A stretch of DNA of 64,000 bases from Sarcomyxa edulis (lineage: Eukaryota; Basidiomycota; Agaricomycetes; Agaricales; Mycenaceae). The DNA is taken from positions 1,736,001-1,800,000 of the forward strand of contig QUOL01000006.1 in assembly GCA_009761415.1 (NCBI GenBank), given 5' to 3'. The notes under the pieces were generated by a model. It saw only the letters and a program-made list of their open reading frames with translations. It was not told where the DNA came from and searched no databases. The position numbers were made by a program, and so were the translations under genes. Shown piece by piece: positions 9,801 through 22,274 of this stretch. The first letter of the stretch is position 1, and each line of letters opens with the position of its first letter.

Positions 9801-12123
9801 CTAATGTGTATCTTGTAGTCCACGACGGTCAGTTTTTTGATGTATCTCCCGACCGTGTCACTCTCTGATTAACGTTACCGATAGTCCTTCCTGGGTCAGC
9901 TATGTGAGTCTCCAAGGTTCGTGTGTGTATATGCGCTTCACTGACCAAGGCTACGTGCACAGTGGGATGGTCTACGATGACGCTGAAAAGCTATACGCGG
10001 AAGTCCGCAAAGATGGCGATGCGATCCTGGAAGAAGCTTTCGACGTCATCTTCCCAAAATCTCTACCGCTCATCGGGACGAAATCGCTCCCTGGTAATAT
10101 GGATAGGAATGTCGATATCGTTGCTTACAACACTACGTTCCTATCTCGACAGGACGTTGTCGAAGTTCCTCTTGGGTTGCGGTACTTGAAATCAGATTTG
10201 GCTCAGACGTCTGGGGATGGGAAGACTGGGTATGCGCTTGTGCAGTGTTTGGGCGGTGCGAGTTCTGGTGCTTTGAGTCCTGGATTAGGATTGGATGCGA
10301 GCTGTGCACCTGCCACGGGTCAGTCTTAATCTTAATCTTAATCTTACCTCTACTCATCTACCATTACTAACATAACATTGCATCTATGAATTGGAATTTG
10401 CAGTGTACACCAATGGCTCTGATCACTTCGTCCTTCGGAATTCCACTATACAGCTCACGATTTCTAAAGGAAGGATCACTGGTCTCCTGGACGTCAAATT
10501 GGGGTACGTGTTCTTCCTTCGTCATCATTTGACACCTAATGATTTTGTTTCGCTATAGTCGTGAGCTCATTCCTGAAGGACGCACTGGCGGATTGGTCAT
10601 TTTCGAAGATCGTCCGAATTATTGGGATGCATGGGGTGAGAGTCTATCTGCCTCCTCTTGTTTTATGCTCTGCTCAGACGACTGTATAGATGTCGAGATC
10701 CATCACTTGGAGACTGGTCGTTCTTTGGAGTTCTCGAACATATCCGTCGTCGCATCAGGGCCCCTCCGGGCGTCGGTCAAGGCACAAGTCAAGTATGATA
10801 GGAGTGTTATAGATGTGACCGTGAGTACCTGCAATTCGTCAAGGTCTTGAAAGGGTCGTTGATCTTGCCTCTTCTAGATTTCGCTGGATGCAATCACTGG
10901 TTCGAATTTGCTGCATCCTGTTCTGGACTTGGGAACTGATTGGCTCTTGTTATCTAGCGACTATGAAGCCGAACTCGAGATCCATGTTCACCATTGATGC
11001 GGTTGTTGACTGGCATCAGAGACACGAATTCTTAAAATGTGAGATGTCTGCAGTCTTCTGTCGACATTGCGCTTTGAGCTGAACCATTTTTTCTCCTCTA
11101 GTCGAATTGCCCCTGAACATCCACAACGACAATGCAACATACGAGACTCAATTCGGTCATGTTCAGCGTCCAACGCACCGAAATACGACGTGGGATATCG
11201 CCAAGTTCGAAGTTTGTGGGCACAAGGTATCACTCTTCCTCTCAAGTACGATATATGCATGACTCATATTCCATTGCTTCAAGTATGCTGATCTGAGCGA
11301 GTATGGCTACGGGGTTGCGATTCTGTCCGAATCCAAGTACGGATTTGCCTGCCAGGGAAATGTCCTCAGAATCTCGTTACTGCGTGCTGCAACAGCTCCT
11401 GATGCCGAACAAGACCAAGGTGAGTTGCGATACCATCCTTATTGATATAGCTTCAATTCAGTTTGTAGGCGAGCATAAATTCAAGTGGGCGGTGATGCCC
11501 CATGTTGGTCATTTCTTGGAGTCTGATGTTCCAATGGCTGCATATATATTCAATTCACCTCTTCATGGTAAGCACTGTTCTAGAATGCCCCAAACCCCGT
11601 CTTAACGTCTTTTTGTGTCAGTCCGTTACGTGAGTCGGGACACGGAATCGATCCTCGCATCGCTCCAGTCGCCTTTCGTCGTAGAGGGCGCACCTAATGT
11701 CTTCCTCGAAACTATCAAACGCGGTGAAAACGACACCTTCGGACTGGATTCCCCGACTACTACCGTCGTTTTGCGACTCTACGAAGCCTTTGGCGGTCAC
11801 GCTCGGGCTCAGCTCAAGATTGCTAGCCACTTGGCTGTCTCAAAAGCTTATGTCACGAACCTTCTGGAGGACGAGAACGAGAACGAAGAATTGAACGTAC
11901 TTCGGTCCGAGAATACGGAGACGCCAGGGTCTCTAGTGAAGCTTGATTTCCGTGGTTTCGAAGTCAAGACTGTAAAACTTGTTTTTTCCTCCGTGAACGA
12001 TACAAAGTGAGTGCTTTCTGTGAGGCTACTGGTTTCATTGACATTTATGCTCTTGTGACCCGTAACAGCAGTCCAAACAGAGATAGCTGGATCACTGTTG
12101 ACACTTCTCATCTTTTGGACTGA
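6876..12123 (+). CDS. Alpha-mannosidase, glycoside hydrolase family 38 (Ams1 type)
   Basis: GH38 enzymes of the Ams1 class trim alpha-linked mannose from free oligosaccharides in the cytosol and vacuole. More than 20 exons encode roughly 1,050-1,100 residues, the usual length. The start ATG at 6876 leads into [20 protein letters not shown]. Motifs seen: [11 protein letters not shown], the zinc-binding GHCHIDTAWLWP, the nucleophile motif [26 protein letters not shown] and a C-terminal beta region ending TVDTSHLLD. There is no signal peptide, as expected for Ams1. The catalytic GHCHIDTAW is assembled from exon ends plus a 6-base exon (8069-8074) and a 16-base exon (8129-8144); other tiny exons are 8704-8712, 9819-9827 and 9885-9903. 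The first intron (6993-7041) has a weak GTCAAT donor. With these splices the frame stays open to the TGA. Confidence 0.9.
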
Positions 12124-12933
12124 GCTTCCCCTCAAATACCCTTGTATGGTTGACCTTTGATCGCCATCTCGCTGCTGCTGTTGTGTTGTTCCTGTACGTA
12201 CAAAAATTTCCGATACCCGTGCAATGTATATGGCGCATGTGCTGCCGTCCTGTATGACCGAAGCCTGTTCCCTCTGGGATAACAGTTGACAGTCTTTGAC
12301 TTTGAGAGATCAACACTCTTTCCAAGGATTCTTGGTACGTCTCGTTCGCGTTACTTTTGATACTACTAACGACACTTTACCTTCAGACGACTAAGTAGTG
12401 CAGCGCCTCTAGATGCTCACTTCGGTCCATTGAACCTTCATGGAACCGAGGATTACACGCATTACTGTGCTATTGATGTGAAGCTTCCTCAAAGAAAAGA
12501 GCTTGAGCTTGAATCCCTGTGTGCAGTGCAGTACTGCTCTCGCGGATATTGGTGAGCCTTAGCTTTAGCGTTATACATGACCTGTCCCCGAAATATCGAT
12601 AAATCCGGACCCGATTTGTCTTCAAGAGAGGACCAGGCATCGCCTCTCAGACGTCAAGTTGAGCATATTCCCACCACGTTCAGCCTTTCGGTGTCAGTTT
12701 CTTACCTATTCGGTGAGAGCAACACTTGCCTTCTTCGAATTAAGCTCATAGAATCTCCCGTCTCCCGGCGTTGCCTGCATATAAATACGACCATTATCTC
12801 CGCCTTTCTCGTCGTGTCCTTCGGCAGTAACACGAATTGGAGTACGTTCGAGTAATCGTTCAAGTGAGCTACCACAATTCGTTGATTAAATGCTCGCTGA
12901 AAGATGGTGATAGATCCGATATCCTGCTGACTG
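12124..12933. other. Intergenic with some coding-like sequence upstream of the kinase-KH gene
   Basis: This holds the mannosidase 3' flank and the kinase promoter. A plus-strand frame open for about 54 codons (about 12389-12555), beginning after a CTTCAG that could be an acceptor, has a coding look but joins to nothing I recognise. It could be an upstream exon of the kinase gene or a remnant. Confidence 0.3.
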
Positions 12934-15900
12934 ATGTATACCGAAACGACCACCATGACTTCGATGCACAGGTCCATTCCGGATCTGATTTCTCCTCTTT
13001 CTCCTGACACAATTATGAAGGAAACATTTCCTGAAGACTGTCGTAATCTCAATGTAACTGAAGCTCATAAGATGATGTTGGCACTCCAAAAAGTATGTTA
13101 CAGTCTCTCGTGTTCCTATCGTTGACCCTAGCAAAGACTACAGCTGCTGGATGATACAACTCAGTCAATGACGGGAAATTCTTGCCGCAACATTGCGTTT
13201 CGAGTCCTGAATTTCTTATCAAAGAAGTGCGACCAATTTGTCTCAATCCCCATCATCAAAATACAGGGCGATACCGAGGTGGTCGACAGAGGTGGATGTG
13301 GGACCATCTCAAAAGGGTATCATGAAGGAAAAATTGTTGCCATCAAAGCGATCACTCGATATTCCTCCCAGAATGACACTACAACACCAGACATGGTACG
13401 CGAGTCAGGCAATCAATTCGAGTTTGGACCTTTCTAATTCAATGTTAGGCTCTTCGAAGGGAAATACTGTTATGGCGCCAGCTCAGTGCGCACCACCATC
13501 CCAACATACTCCCACTACTTGGGGTCACAGACACGCGATTTTCGAAGATCAAGATGGTAGCTCCTTGGCATGAAAACGGCAATCTGCTGAAATATACGCA
13601 GAAACATGAAAATAACCAGGTTAACAGACTAGAGCTGGTGCGTCACCATTCGACACTGTTATCTTCTACCAGTAGCTTACAGTAATCGTGAAGCTATTGC
13701 AAACGTGCACTGCACTCAAATTCATGCACGAACATGTCCCAGTCATCGTACACGCGGATCTGAAATGCGCAAGTATTCAAACACGCCTGAACTCAACTCT
13801 GACCAATACTTTTCCCTCAGGCAAATGTATTAGTGAATGATCGCGGCGAAGCCTGTTTGTGCGACTTCGGTCTGGCGACCGTTCGGTACAACGGAGCCAG
13901 TTTAACGTCACATCTTGAAGGTGGTACTATCAGATGGATGGCACCGGAGCAGTTGCAACCCGAGAGTGACACCCCAGAGCATGATCCGAACGAGAAGTTT
14001 GATAGAGCTACGTGCTTCAGTGACATATGGTCTTTTGGGATGCTGTGTCTCGAATTATTGACGGAGGAGTGTCCGTTCCCCGACAAGGCCTTGGACTTTG
14101 CTGTCGTGCTAGGATTGATGCAGGGTGAACGTCCGAAATCTCCCAACCGAACGGCGAGGAGATATGGTCTTGGAGATGAATTATGGGGAGCGCTTCACAG
14201 GTGTTGGTCGGAAGAACCTAAAACGAGACCTTCTTTACATTCTCTTCAGAAATTACTTGGTAAACTCGCCAAAGAGTGGTGTCTGCCTCTTCCCGATGAC
14301 GAACAGCAACACATCGCGGTAATTCTCTCATCATTCACGTGGCTCTGGCGGTATTGAATACCAATCCCTACCCAGGTCTCATTTACAGTCCGAAAGGATG
14401 TTTGTCCTCATATCATCGGGAAGAATCACATACGCCTCAATCAGCTGCAGACCGAATTTGGAGTGGTAATCAAAATAACACAACAAGACGTGCTTGTAGG
14501 TTCCGAGCTGCTTATGTCTACGTTTCTGTCTCATGCCTATCAGATTTGTGGGCCCAAAGGCAACGTAGAAGAGGCTAGGAAAAGAATTGAGGCTATCTCG
14601 ACGACTCAGGTATGTCTCTCGATTCATAGGTGTTGTTATCGTCATGAGGATGGTTGCCATTAGATGGACTTCGTCGAGGAACGTATTCGCATTCCCAGTT
14701 CAATCCATGGATACCTTATAGGCAAGAATGGTGTACGTGTTCGACGATTGGAAGCGATGCACGAGGTCAAGGTGTCCTTTCTGGATGAGGATCGAGTCAT
14801 TGTCCGTGGACCCAAGGAATTAGTATCAAGAGCGATCATGGAAATCCAACAGGTCTGTCAAACCGCCCAAATTTCGAGCATGTCTTGATCTTTCCCGACA
14901 GAGTATCGACATCGACCGAGAATTTTCTTCCCAGCGCCAGATGAATGTCAGCCAGAGATTGGCCAGGCGACTGGAACTACAGGCTTCCGACGTAAAGAAA
15001 TCGAACGGATTAGACAATTTCAGTGTCTCTTCTGTCGAGTCCAGCGATGGCAGGTATCTCGTGTCTTTTCGTGGGAGCCCAGCGTCACTAGATAAAACCG
15101 AGGAATCAATCAAGGCTTTATTTGTGAGCTTGAAAGGGGAAACCCGGAAGAAGATACCTTTGCCCAGAAGCTTGGTAGGTGTTGTGTTTGGGACACACAA
15201 AACACGGTGGAGTGACATGGTCATACGCTATGGTGGTCCTGCGGATAAGAACATTCAACGAGACATCATCGAAATGTGAGCACAGTTTCTATCAACTGCC
15301 CTTGTAATTGCATCCTGATATTGTTTTCCTCAGCGATGGTGATTCGGAACAAGCTATACTCAGAGGCGATCGTCTTTTGGTAGAATCTCTGGCCATCGAG
15401 ATTGCGGAAATCGTATCCTCCAGTGACCGGAAAGTCTATGGATATCCTATTTCCTCTCGTTATCATAAAATTCTGCAGCCTTACTTGGTCGACATTGAAA
15501 ATCGAACGAAGACCACGATACTCCTTTCTACTCACACACAGTTCGCTAGATACTCCGATCCAATCAACTTGTCGGAAGTCAAGCTGCCAGAAGATCTCAT
15601 CAAGATCATCGGCACACAGGAAACATACAACCAGGCCGTGGGCGAATTACGCGTTCGTGGTGTTGACTCTCTCTTACCTCACTGCAACTTACATATCATG
15701 TGTGTCTCCCAGACCTGCCTCGACAAAATTCGGGACAAAGAAATGATTATCGAGATAAGCCTGAAGTATCAGCATGCTATTTACCAACACGTCCGGGAAC
15801 GCTTTCATGACCTTGGCATCCGTATCTCTCCTTCACCAAGCAGTTGGCCAGCCGAGTTCAAACCTTTGGGCCCTCTGTCGGGCACTGTAGACTGGAAGGT

Positions 15901-16343
15901 CAGCAAGCGCTTTCGCAATGATCTAGGATATTGTCGTTGGACACTGCGAGGTACTTCCAAGGCGAACATACAAACCGGATACGCATTGATCGAGGAAGCT
16001 TATAAACGCGTCCGTGAAGAGAAATACATAGGTTTTCTCTTCATAGATCCTACAAAGCATGGCCTGATTGTCGGGAGCGGTGGGGGCACTCTGCAGAACA
16101 TTCAAAAACACACTAATACCAGAATTATTGTCCCGAAGAAGGATTCTACCGAAGGCGCAATACAAATAATCGGTTAGTACCAGTGCATTCTTTCCCTTTC
16201 TCCTAAACTGACCTGACGTCATTCAAATCTCTACCCCAGGTAAAGAATGGGATATCAAAAGTGCCCGAGTCGAAATTCTCGCACTTCTCAATCCCCCGAC
16301 CACGACTCTGTTCAACAACTCGTATAACGCACAAACAAGATGA
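12934..16343 (+). CDS. Protein kinase fused to a multi-KH (vigilin-like) RNA-binding region
   Basis: Eleven exons: 12934-13092, 13144-13395, 13449-13637, 13676-13768, 13821-14318, 14376-14489, 14544-14609, 14664-14852, 14902-15275, 15334-16172 and 16240-16343, about 958 residues. Residues about 100-385 form a TKL-like kinase: glycine loop GGCGTISKG, lysine in VAIKAI, helix-C RREILLW, catalytic loop HADLKCANVLV, DFGLA and APEQL, so key residues are present. From residue about 395 come KH modules: CPHIIGKNHIRLNQLQ, then IHGYLIGKNGVRVRRLE, weaker middle copies and a last one with GLIVGSGGGTLQNIQ. The first KH strand (QQHIAVSFTV) is split across the last kinase exon and the next exon, so the two parts read as one gene. 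Intron 13769-13820 has a GC donor. Intron 14490-14543 is 54 bases and in frame, so it may be retained. An earlier start is possible. Confidence 0.75.
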
Positions 16344-16736
16344 GCCCTTCTCAAATACCTGAAAAACAGAACAATTGAATACGTGCATGTATGCATTATA
16401 GAATAAATACTTCAATGAAATTGAACTCCAGACGCTAAATCCTGGAAAAAAACTAATCCGCTGCGGAGGCGATGCTGTCATTCTAAACTTGTTGTCCTAA
16501 AGTTAACCTTGACATTCTCATCTTTCGTGCATCTATACGGCACGCACATTCATGTGAAGGAGTCGGGCAATCGTATCAGATGTCTTTGCAAATACTCGAA
16601 ACGTGGATGGCTGGGTGGGCGCGTAAATCGAGGACCTTCCCCAGAACGACTTCCTCTCGAGACTAATCTCCCTACTTCTGCAGGCGAGACTCACCTTCAC
16701 AGGGCAATTCAAGAAACGATATCTAAGTACGTTGCC
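16344..16736. other. Intergenic between the kinase-KH gene and the ALDH pseudogene
   Basis: This is the 3' flank of one gene and the former promoter of the other. I see no feature in it. Confidence 0.35.
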
Positions 16737-18661
16737 ATGGCCGAATCGAAACTCACGCTCATCGATCAAATTCCAGTTGTAAGTCGTTCACCACTTTTCC
16801 TTGAACTCTTTACGCATTGTATCTCTAGATAAGGGAAACACTGACGGATACCTTTCGCAAAGGCATCACTCGCCCATTGGCATGGAGACGTCATCAACTT
16901 CATCAACTTGCTCGCATGGCTCAAGAAAACAGAGATCTGTTCGCCGAAGCAATCACCGCCGATCTAGGTCGACCGAAGATGGAGACATACTTTGTTGAAG
17001 TAGGACTTGTCATCGAAAGAGGTCTTGTCAGCGCTGAGCGCCTGGAAGAATGGGCGAAGACGGAATCAGTGGAGTCGGAGGCCCAGGATTGGCTGGAAAC
17101 CCGCGATTCATAAATCGCCGAAAGGAGTGGTGCTGATTACATTTAGCGTGAGTACTTACTACCTCAGGAATCTCATGTCATTCTGTTAAACCACGAATGC
17201 ATTCTTAGACCCTGGAACTATCCAATGGTATGATATAATACAGCATCGAAAGGATGCTAATAAGTCGTCGTAGATCTTGATCCTCCAACCTCTTCTGGGT
17301 GTCATTGCGGCTGGAACTTGTGCTGTCGTCAAACCGTCCCGAATTTGCTTCTAATCACGCTGCGTTCTTCCTAAGTATCTCGACTCTTCAGCGTTCCGCG
17401 TTGCGATGGGCGGTGTCCCCGAAACGACGAGACTTCTTGAGCTACAATGGGATCATAGTACGTCCTAAATACCCTGCTTTCTTGAGCTACACTTATTTGA
17501 TACATTCCAGTCTTCTATACGGGTGATGTCAAAATTTCTCTGTACCGTTCGACGTCTTCTCATTGCAGTGGCCATATGATAGGTGACGGTAGAGTTGGAA
17601 GGATCGTGGCATCTGCAGCAGCGAAACATCTCACTCCTGTGACCTTGGAGCTTGGTGGAAAGTCTCCTTGCATCATTGATTCAGCCTATGACATCGGTCT
17701 CGCGGCCAAGCGGATCCTCTGGGGTAAGATCAATAACGCAGGCCAGGTCAGAATTATCCGAGGCTTTCTTTGGTTCAAGTATCACTAACAAGACTCTAGA
17801 TATGTGTGTGCCCCGACTACGCCCTGGTACCTAGAGACAAGCAAGACGAGCTTATCGCCGCTTTTCAGAAACATGCCACCGATTTCTTCCCCGAAAAATC
17901 TCTGAAGTCGTCATCTTCTGGTCGAATCGTCGATTCTCTCCATCACTCCCGTTTGAGAGATTTGCTTGACAGAACCAAAGGGATTATTGTCCTCGGAGGT
18001 CACGTTGACGATGAGAATGGCTTCGAAGTTACGATTGTCAAGGACGTCCAAGACGGTGATTGTCTAATGGAAGGGTACGTGCCATCTACCAGGACGTATG
18101 TTCTCGACTCACGAACCGGCACTTCAGAGAGATATTCGGTCCTGTAATCAAGCAGCAGAGTCAGTACACTTAGTGAAGCACTCAGCCGTCCTGATCGATA
18201 ATCTATGACAGTTCTTCACAACACAACAAGTGGTAATATTGTATTCAATGATACATTTCAACAACTCGCCGGTAAGTAGATGGACTAGATGTTATATTCA
18301 ACGAACTGACGATTTCCACAACTCAGTCGATGCCATTCCGTTCGGGGGCGTGATGGGTGAATCCGGATGTATGTAACCTCCTCTTGTCTTCCTCATGGTG
18401 CTTATCGGTTCGGAATTCTAGATGGCCGACAAGTTTTGAAACACAGCTTCGATACCTTTTCGTACACTCGCAGTGCTGTTGACGTTCCCCGAGAGTGAGA
18501 CCACTCGACTTTCTGACCTGAATTATATCTCACTAACACTTGTGATATTCCTTAGAGCAGAGCATTTTCTAGGAATCCGTTATCCTCCTTGCACAGAAGA
18601 CAAGTTCAGGGCCATCACTGCCCCAGTCTTTCTGAAGATACCGGACAGTGTTGCGCCGTAG
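16737..18661 (+). pseudogene. Decayed fatty-aldehyde dehydrogenase, first copy of a tandem pair
   Basis: It follows the exon order of the intact copy at 19261-21357, from an ATG at 16737 to a TAG at 18659-18661, but is broken in several places. About 8 bases are lost near 17090, bringing a stop at TCATAA (17108-17113). A second frame break follows VVKPS near 17338. The exons from after FGP to just before IIKKQ are missing at about 18150. One extra codon is present in the PFGGV-GESG motif near 18350. Preserved parts include [12 protein letters not shown] and ICVCPDY with the catalytic cysteine. The promoter-proximal part is well preserved, so it may still be transcribed. It cannot give a full enzyme. 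Confidence 0.85.
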
Positions 18662-19260
18662 GTTTTTTCAACGAATTCTGCGTAGTTGCATTGCCAGTCT
18701 CCACGTAGACACGATGTATTTATCTCGTTGTACATCTTTGTATAGTCTCATTATCACTGTACCGTCCTTGGTTGGTCCTTGGTCGAGTTTCCCTTTCGTC
18801 GGATACGCCACATTACACTAAATTTGACAGTTTGACTGCCGGGCACCGGATCTCATCTGCAGAGGCCCTCGCCTGAACGTTCAACTTCTAGAGGTCTCAT
18901 GCCTATCCTAAAATGAATGCATATGGTGGCAATGTGGTAGAGGCCGGTGCCACCATTGCCACGTTCTAAACTTGATCAGGTCCTAAAAATAGCATTTACA
19001 CTTCGCAGTCAAATTGCATCCCCAATCCTCGACGCGCAAATGGAAAGGAATCGACTAGATTCAGCGCTGTTCGTACACGTCAATCTGGACTAGCGCCAGC
19101 TATACATCAGTCGGAGGAGAAAGTCATCCTTGAGAAAGGTCAATTTCAAATTCCTCGATTTACACGCTCACCCAAACTTTTTACCCCACACTTCTCTGAT
19201 TCCACGAATCTACACACTTTCCCACCAACAGCCTAGTTCAAGAATCACACAAACGCTTCC
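18662..19260. other. Intergenic between the two ALDH copies
   Basis: About 600 bases with the promoter of the intact ALDH gene. Part of it (about 18825-18890) resembles the 3' flank of the intact copy (about 21520-21570), which suggests that the tandem duplication included flanking DNA. No other feature was seen. Confidence 0.4.
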
Positions 19261-21357
19261 ATGGTTGAATCCAACCCCATAATGACACCCATCGACGAGA
19301 TTGCAGTCGTAAGTAACTCGTCTCTCTTCTCTGGGCTCCTTACGCATCCTGCCGCTAGATCAGGGAAACACTGAAGGACACCTTCCGCAAAGGCGTTACT
19401 CGCCCATTCGCATGGAGACGTCACCAACTTCATCAGCTCGCGCGCATGGCTCAAGAAAACAGAGAACAGTTCGCCGAAGCCATGGCCGCCGATCTGGGTC
19501 GTCCGAAGATGGAGACATACTTTGCTGAGGTCGGCCCAGTCATCGAACGCAGTGTTATCAGTGCAGAGCGTATGGAAGAATGGGCGAAAACGGAATCAGT
19601 GGAGTCGGAGGCTCAAGACTGGCAGAAATCTTGGAGACCAGCGATTCATAAAGCGCCGAAAGGGGTGATTTTGGTCATAGCGTGAGTACTACCTACACCA
19701 TTTGTTTTCAATTATTCACCTGCGATCTTGACAGGCCTTGGAACTATCCAATGGTATTTGCAGCACAACGTACCTTTGGAAGGATGCTCATGACTGTTCT
19801 TAGATTCTAACTCTTCAACCTCTCTTGGGCGCCATTGCAGCTGGATGCTGTGCTGTGGTCAAGCCATCTGAAGTCGCTCCCAACTACGCAGCATTACTTT
19901 ATGAACTCCTCCCCAAGTATCTTGATTCCTCAGCATACCGCGTCGTGATGGGTGGTATCCCAGAAACGACGAAGCTCCTCGAACTGCAGTGGGACCACAG
20001 TACGTCCCTGATATCACATCTTCCGATCCGACTCTCCTAACACTCTCCAAGTCTTCTATACAGGTAACGTCGAATTTAGTTCGTGCTTGTTCGCGTTCTC
20101 TAATCTTTGGTGATCATTCGATAGGAAACGGCAGAGTTGGACGGATCATCGCATCTGCAGCAGCGAAACACCTCACTCCTGTGACCTTGGAACTCGGAGG
20201 TAAATCTCCTTGCATTATTGATCCTGCCTGTGACATCAGTCTCGCGGCCAAGAGGATCCTCTGGGGTAAGATGAATAACGCAGGCCAGGTTGGTATCTCT
20301 CTTTTTGGATCTCAACCATTTCTAAGTATCGCTACAATTTTTCTAGATATGTGTTTGCCCAGATTACGCTCTAGTACCTCGAGACAAGCAAGACGAGTTC
20401 GTTGCTGCCTTTCAGAAACACGCGAATAATTTCTTCCCTGACGGGTCTCTCAAATCTGCGTCCTTTGGTCGCGTTGTAAACTCTCTGCATCACTCTCGGC
20501 TGAAGGACTTGCTTGATCGAACCAAAGGAACCATCGTCGTTGGCGGCCATGTCGATGATAAGAATGGCTTCGAAGTCACGATCGTCAAGGACGTTCAGGG
20601 CAGCGACTCTCTTATGGAAGAGTACGTGCTATCTGTCGAAGGATACGTGTATATCTGACAAATCTCTCCAGAGAGTTGTTCGGTCCAATTCTTCCCATTG
20701 TTCCCGTAGACAATATTTCGGAAGCCATTGAATTTGTTAATTCTCGGTATGTGTTTCTGTCGAGTACCGAGTGTAGAGGGTGCTTACTCTCTCAAAGTCC
20801 GCATCCCTTGGTTATATATGCTTTCAGTAACGATCCTATAATCAAGAAACAAAGTGAGTACCCATATGCAATTACTCGGACGTCTTGATTAACATTTCAT
20901 TCTACCAGTCCTTGATAACACTACGAGCGGTAACATTGTATTCAATGACACGTTCCAGCAACTAGACGGTGAGCGAATAGGAAACCTCCTATACTTTTCA
21001 TGAACTGACAGTGTCCACGATTCAGTCGGTGCCCTCCCGTTCGGAGGTGTTGGTGAATCTGGATGTACGTCCATACCACCTTGTCTTTTCTTCTGCTGCT
21101 CATGCGTATAAACAAACAGACGGCCGACAGGTTCTGAAACATAGCTTCGACGCGTTCTCGTATACCCGCAGTACCATCGACGTGCCCCGAGAGTGAGAGC
21201 TTCTATTCCTAGTATATAGGCGTGCCACTGATTGATTGTACAATCCCTCAGAGCCGAGCCTTTCTTGGGCATTCGCTATCCTCCCTACACGGAAGACAAG
21301 TTCAAGGCTATCACCGCTGCAGTTTTTATGAAGATTCCGGATAGCGTTGCACCTTAA
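19261..21357 (+). CDS. Fatty aldehyde dehydrogenase (class 3 ALDH, Hfd1-like)
   Basis: NAD(P)-dependent ALDHs of this class oxidise long-chain aldehydes to fatty acids. Exons include 19261-19308, 19359-19681, 19735-19753, 19804 to about 20000, 20052-20063, 20125-20288 and 20347 onward, with five further short exons to the TAA at 21355-21357; about 510-530 residues. Motifs: [17 protein letters not shown], the LELGGKSP segment that holds the general-base glutamate, the nucleophile region [19 protein letters not shown] and PFGGVGESG near the C terminus. The segment WDHIFYTGNGRVG is completed by a 12-base exon (20052-20063) with GT-AG introns on both sides. No C-terminal membrane anchor is visible. 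It is the intact partner of the upstream pseudogene. Confidence 0.9.
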
Positions 21358-21651
21358 ATCTCGTTGATCCACGAGTGGCATTGGACGTAATTCGACTCTA
21401 CGCATAGATACGATGGGTTTGTTTCGTTGCAGAATTCTGTATGATACCGTTTGTTCCCGCTGTACATTGAAAAGGATTGCCATCCGTCAGAAACGCCACA
21501 TTATTACGAGTTGAACAGGCCTAAGTGACTGGACCCCGGACCCCAGTTTCCAGAGGCCCCTGACGTTTTGGCCACTGTGATCGTTCTCTTGTTCTAAACT
21601 TCTTTGTCCTTCGTCGGGTCTGCTCTTGTACTGTCTTCTTCTTAACGTCTA
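21358..21651. other. Intergenic
   Basis: 3' flank of the ALDH gene, sharing patches with the flank of the first copy, followed by the promoter of the SUMO-like gene. Nothing else is seen. Confidence 0.35.
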
Positions 21652-22274
21652 ATGGCCCAAAATCAGGAGCGCTCGTTAGTACGAGACGGATCACTTTTCA
21701 TTCTTCAGCATGGGCAACAACGAGTTCTTGTTCCTCGACCCGCCTCCTATGATGTTCGTCCTAGAAATCATTATTTGCTTCATTGTTCTGAAAGACTTTG
21801 CTTCTCCAGGCTGCTCTGGCAAGTGCACGATTACACTTCCGTGGTGTCCCGCGGGCGTCCATGACCTTACGAACCAACAAACTTGAAATCTGTGAAGGAA
21901 AATACGTCGACATCACAAGGGAGTCTTGGGACAATGTCATTGGTCTGATATCCTGTATCTCCGTGTTCACTTCTACCCCCGGTGTGTCTCCTTTCATCCA
22001 AGCTTTATGCGATGCTCATTCTGCACTACAAGCTTCCGAAGAAAAACTCACGATCACAGTCCAAGGCTGTAACGCCTATTTCTGTGTCAAGGTCAACCCG
22101 ACCACGAAACTGCAGAGCTTATACACCGCCATCAGCCGTCGCTGTCATGTTCCTGAAATCGACCTTTCGCTTCGCTTTGAGGGTCGTACTCTGGTAAAGG
22201 GAGCTATCGTGGCGCACTCTGGTCTAGAGGATGGTAGTGTTGTCGATGTCAAACGAGAACGGCTGTATATTTGA
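21652..22274 (+). CDS. Small protein with a C-terminal SUMO/ubiquitin-like domain
   Basis: Two exons (21652-21753 and 21810-22274) encode about 188 residues. The last 75 have a ubiquitin-like fold of the SUMO/Rad60 SLD type: LTITVQGCNAYFCVKVNPTT, the helix LQSLYTAISRRCHVP, then LSLRFEGRTLVKGAIV and GLEDGSVVDVKRE. It ends RERLYI without a Gly-Gly, so it is not a conjugatable SUMO as encoded. Such domains act as SUMO mimics in Rad60/Nip45-type proteins. The N-terminal half is unrecognised. The start is the first ATG in frame; the phase-0 intron has a weak GTTCGT donor. I call it a SUMO-like domain protein and assign no pathway. Confidence 0.7.

Noticed and set aside
14319..14375. Boundary between a separate kinase gene and a separate KH gene
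   Set aside because: The intron joins both in phase, the first KH strand begins in the kinase exon, and no start codon fits a separate KH gene.
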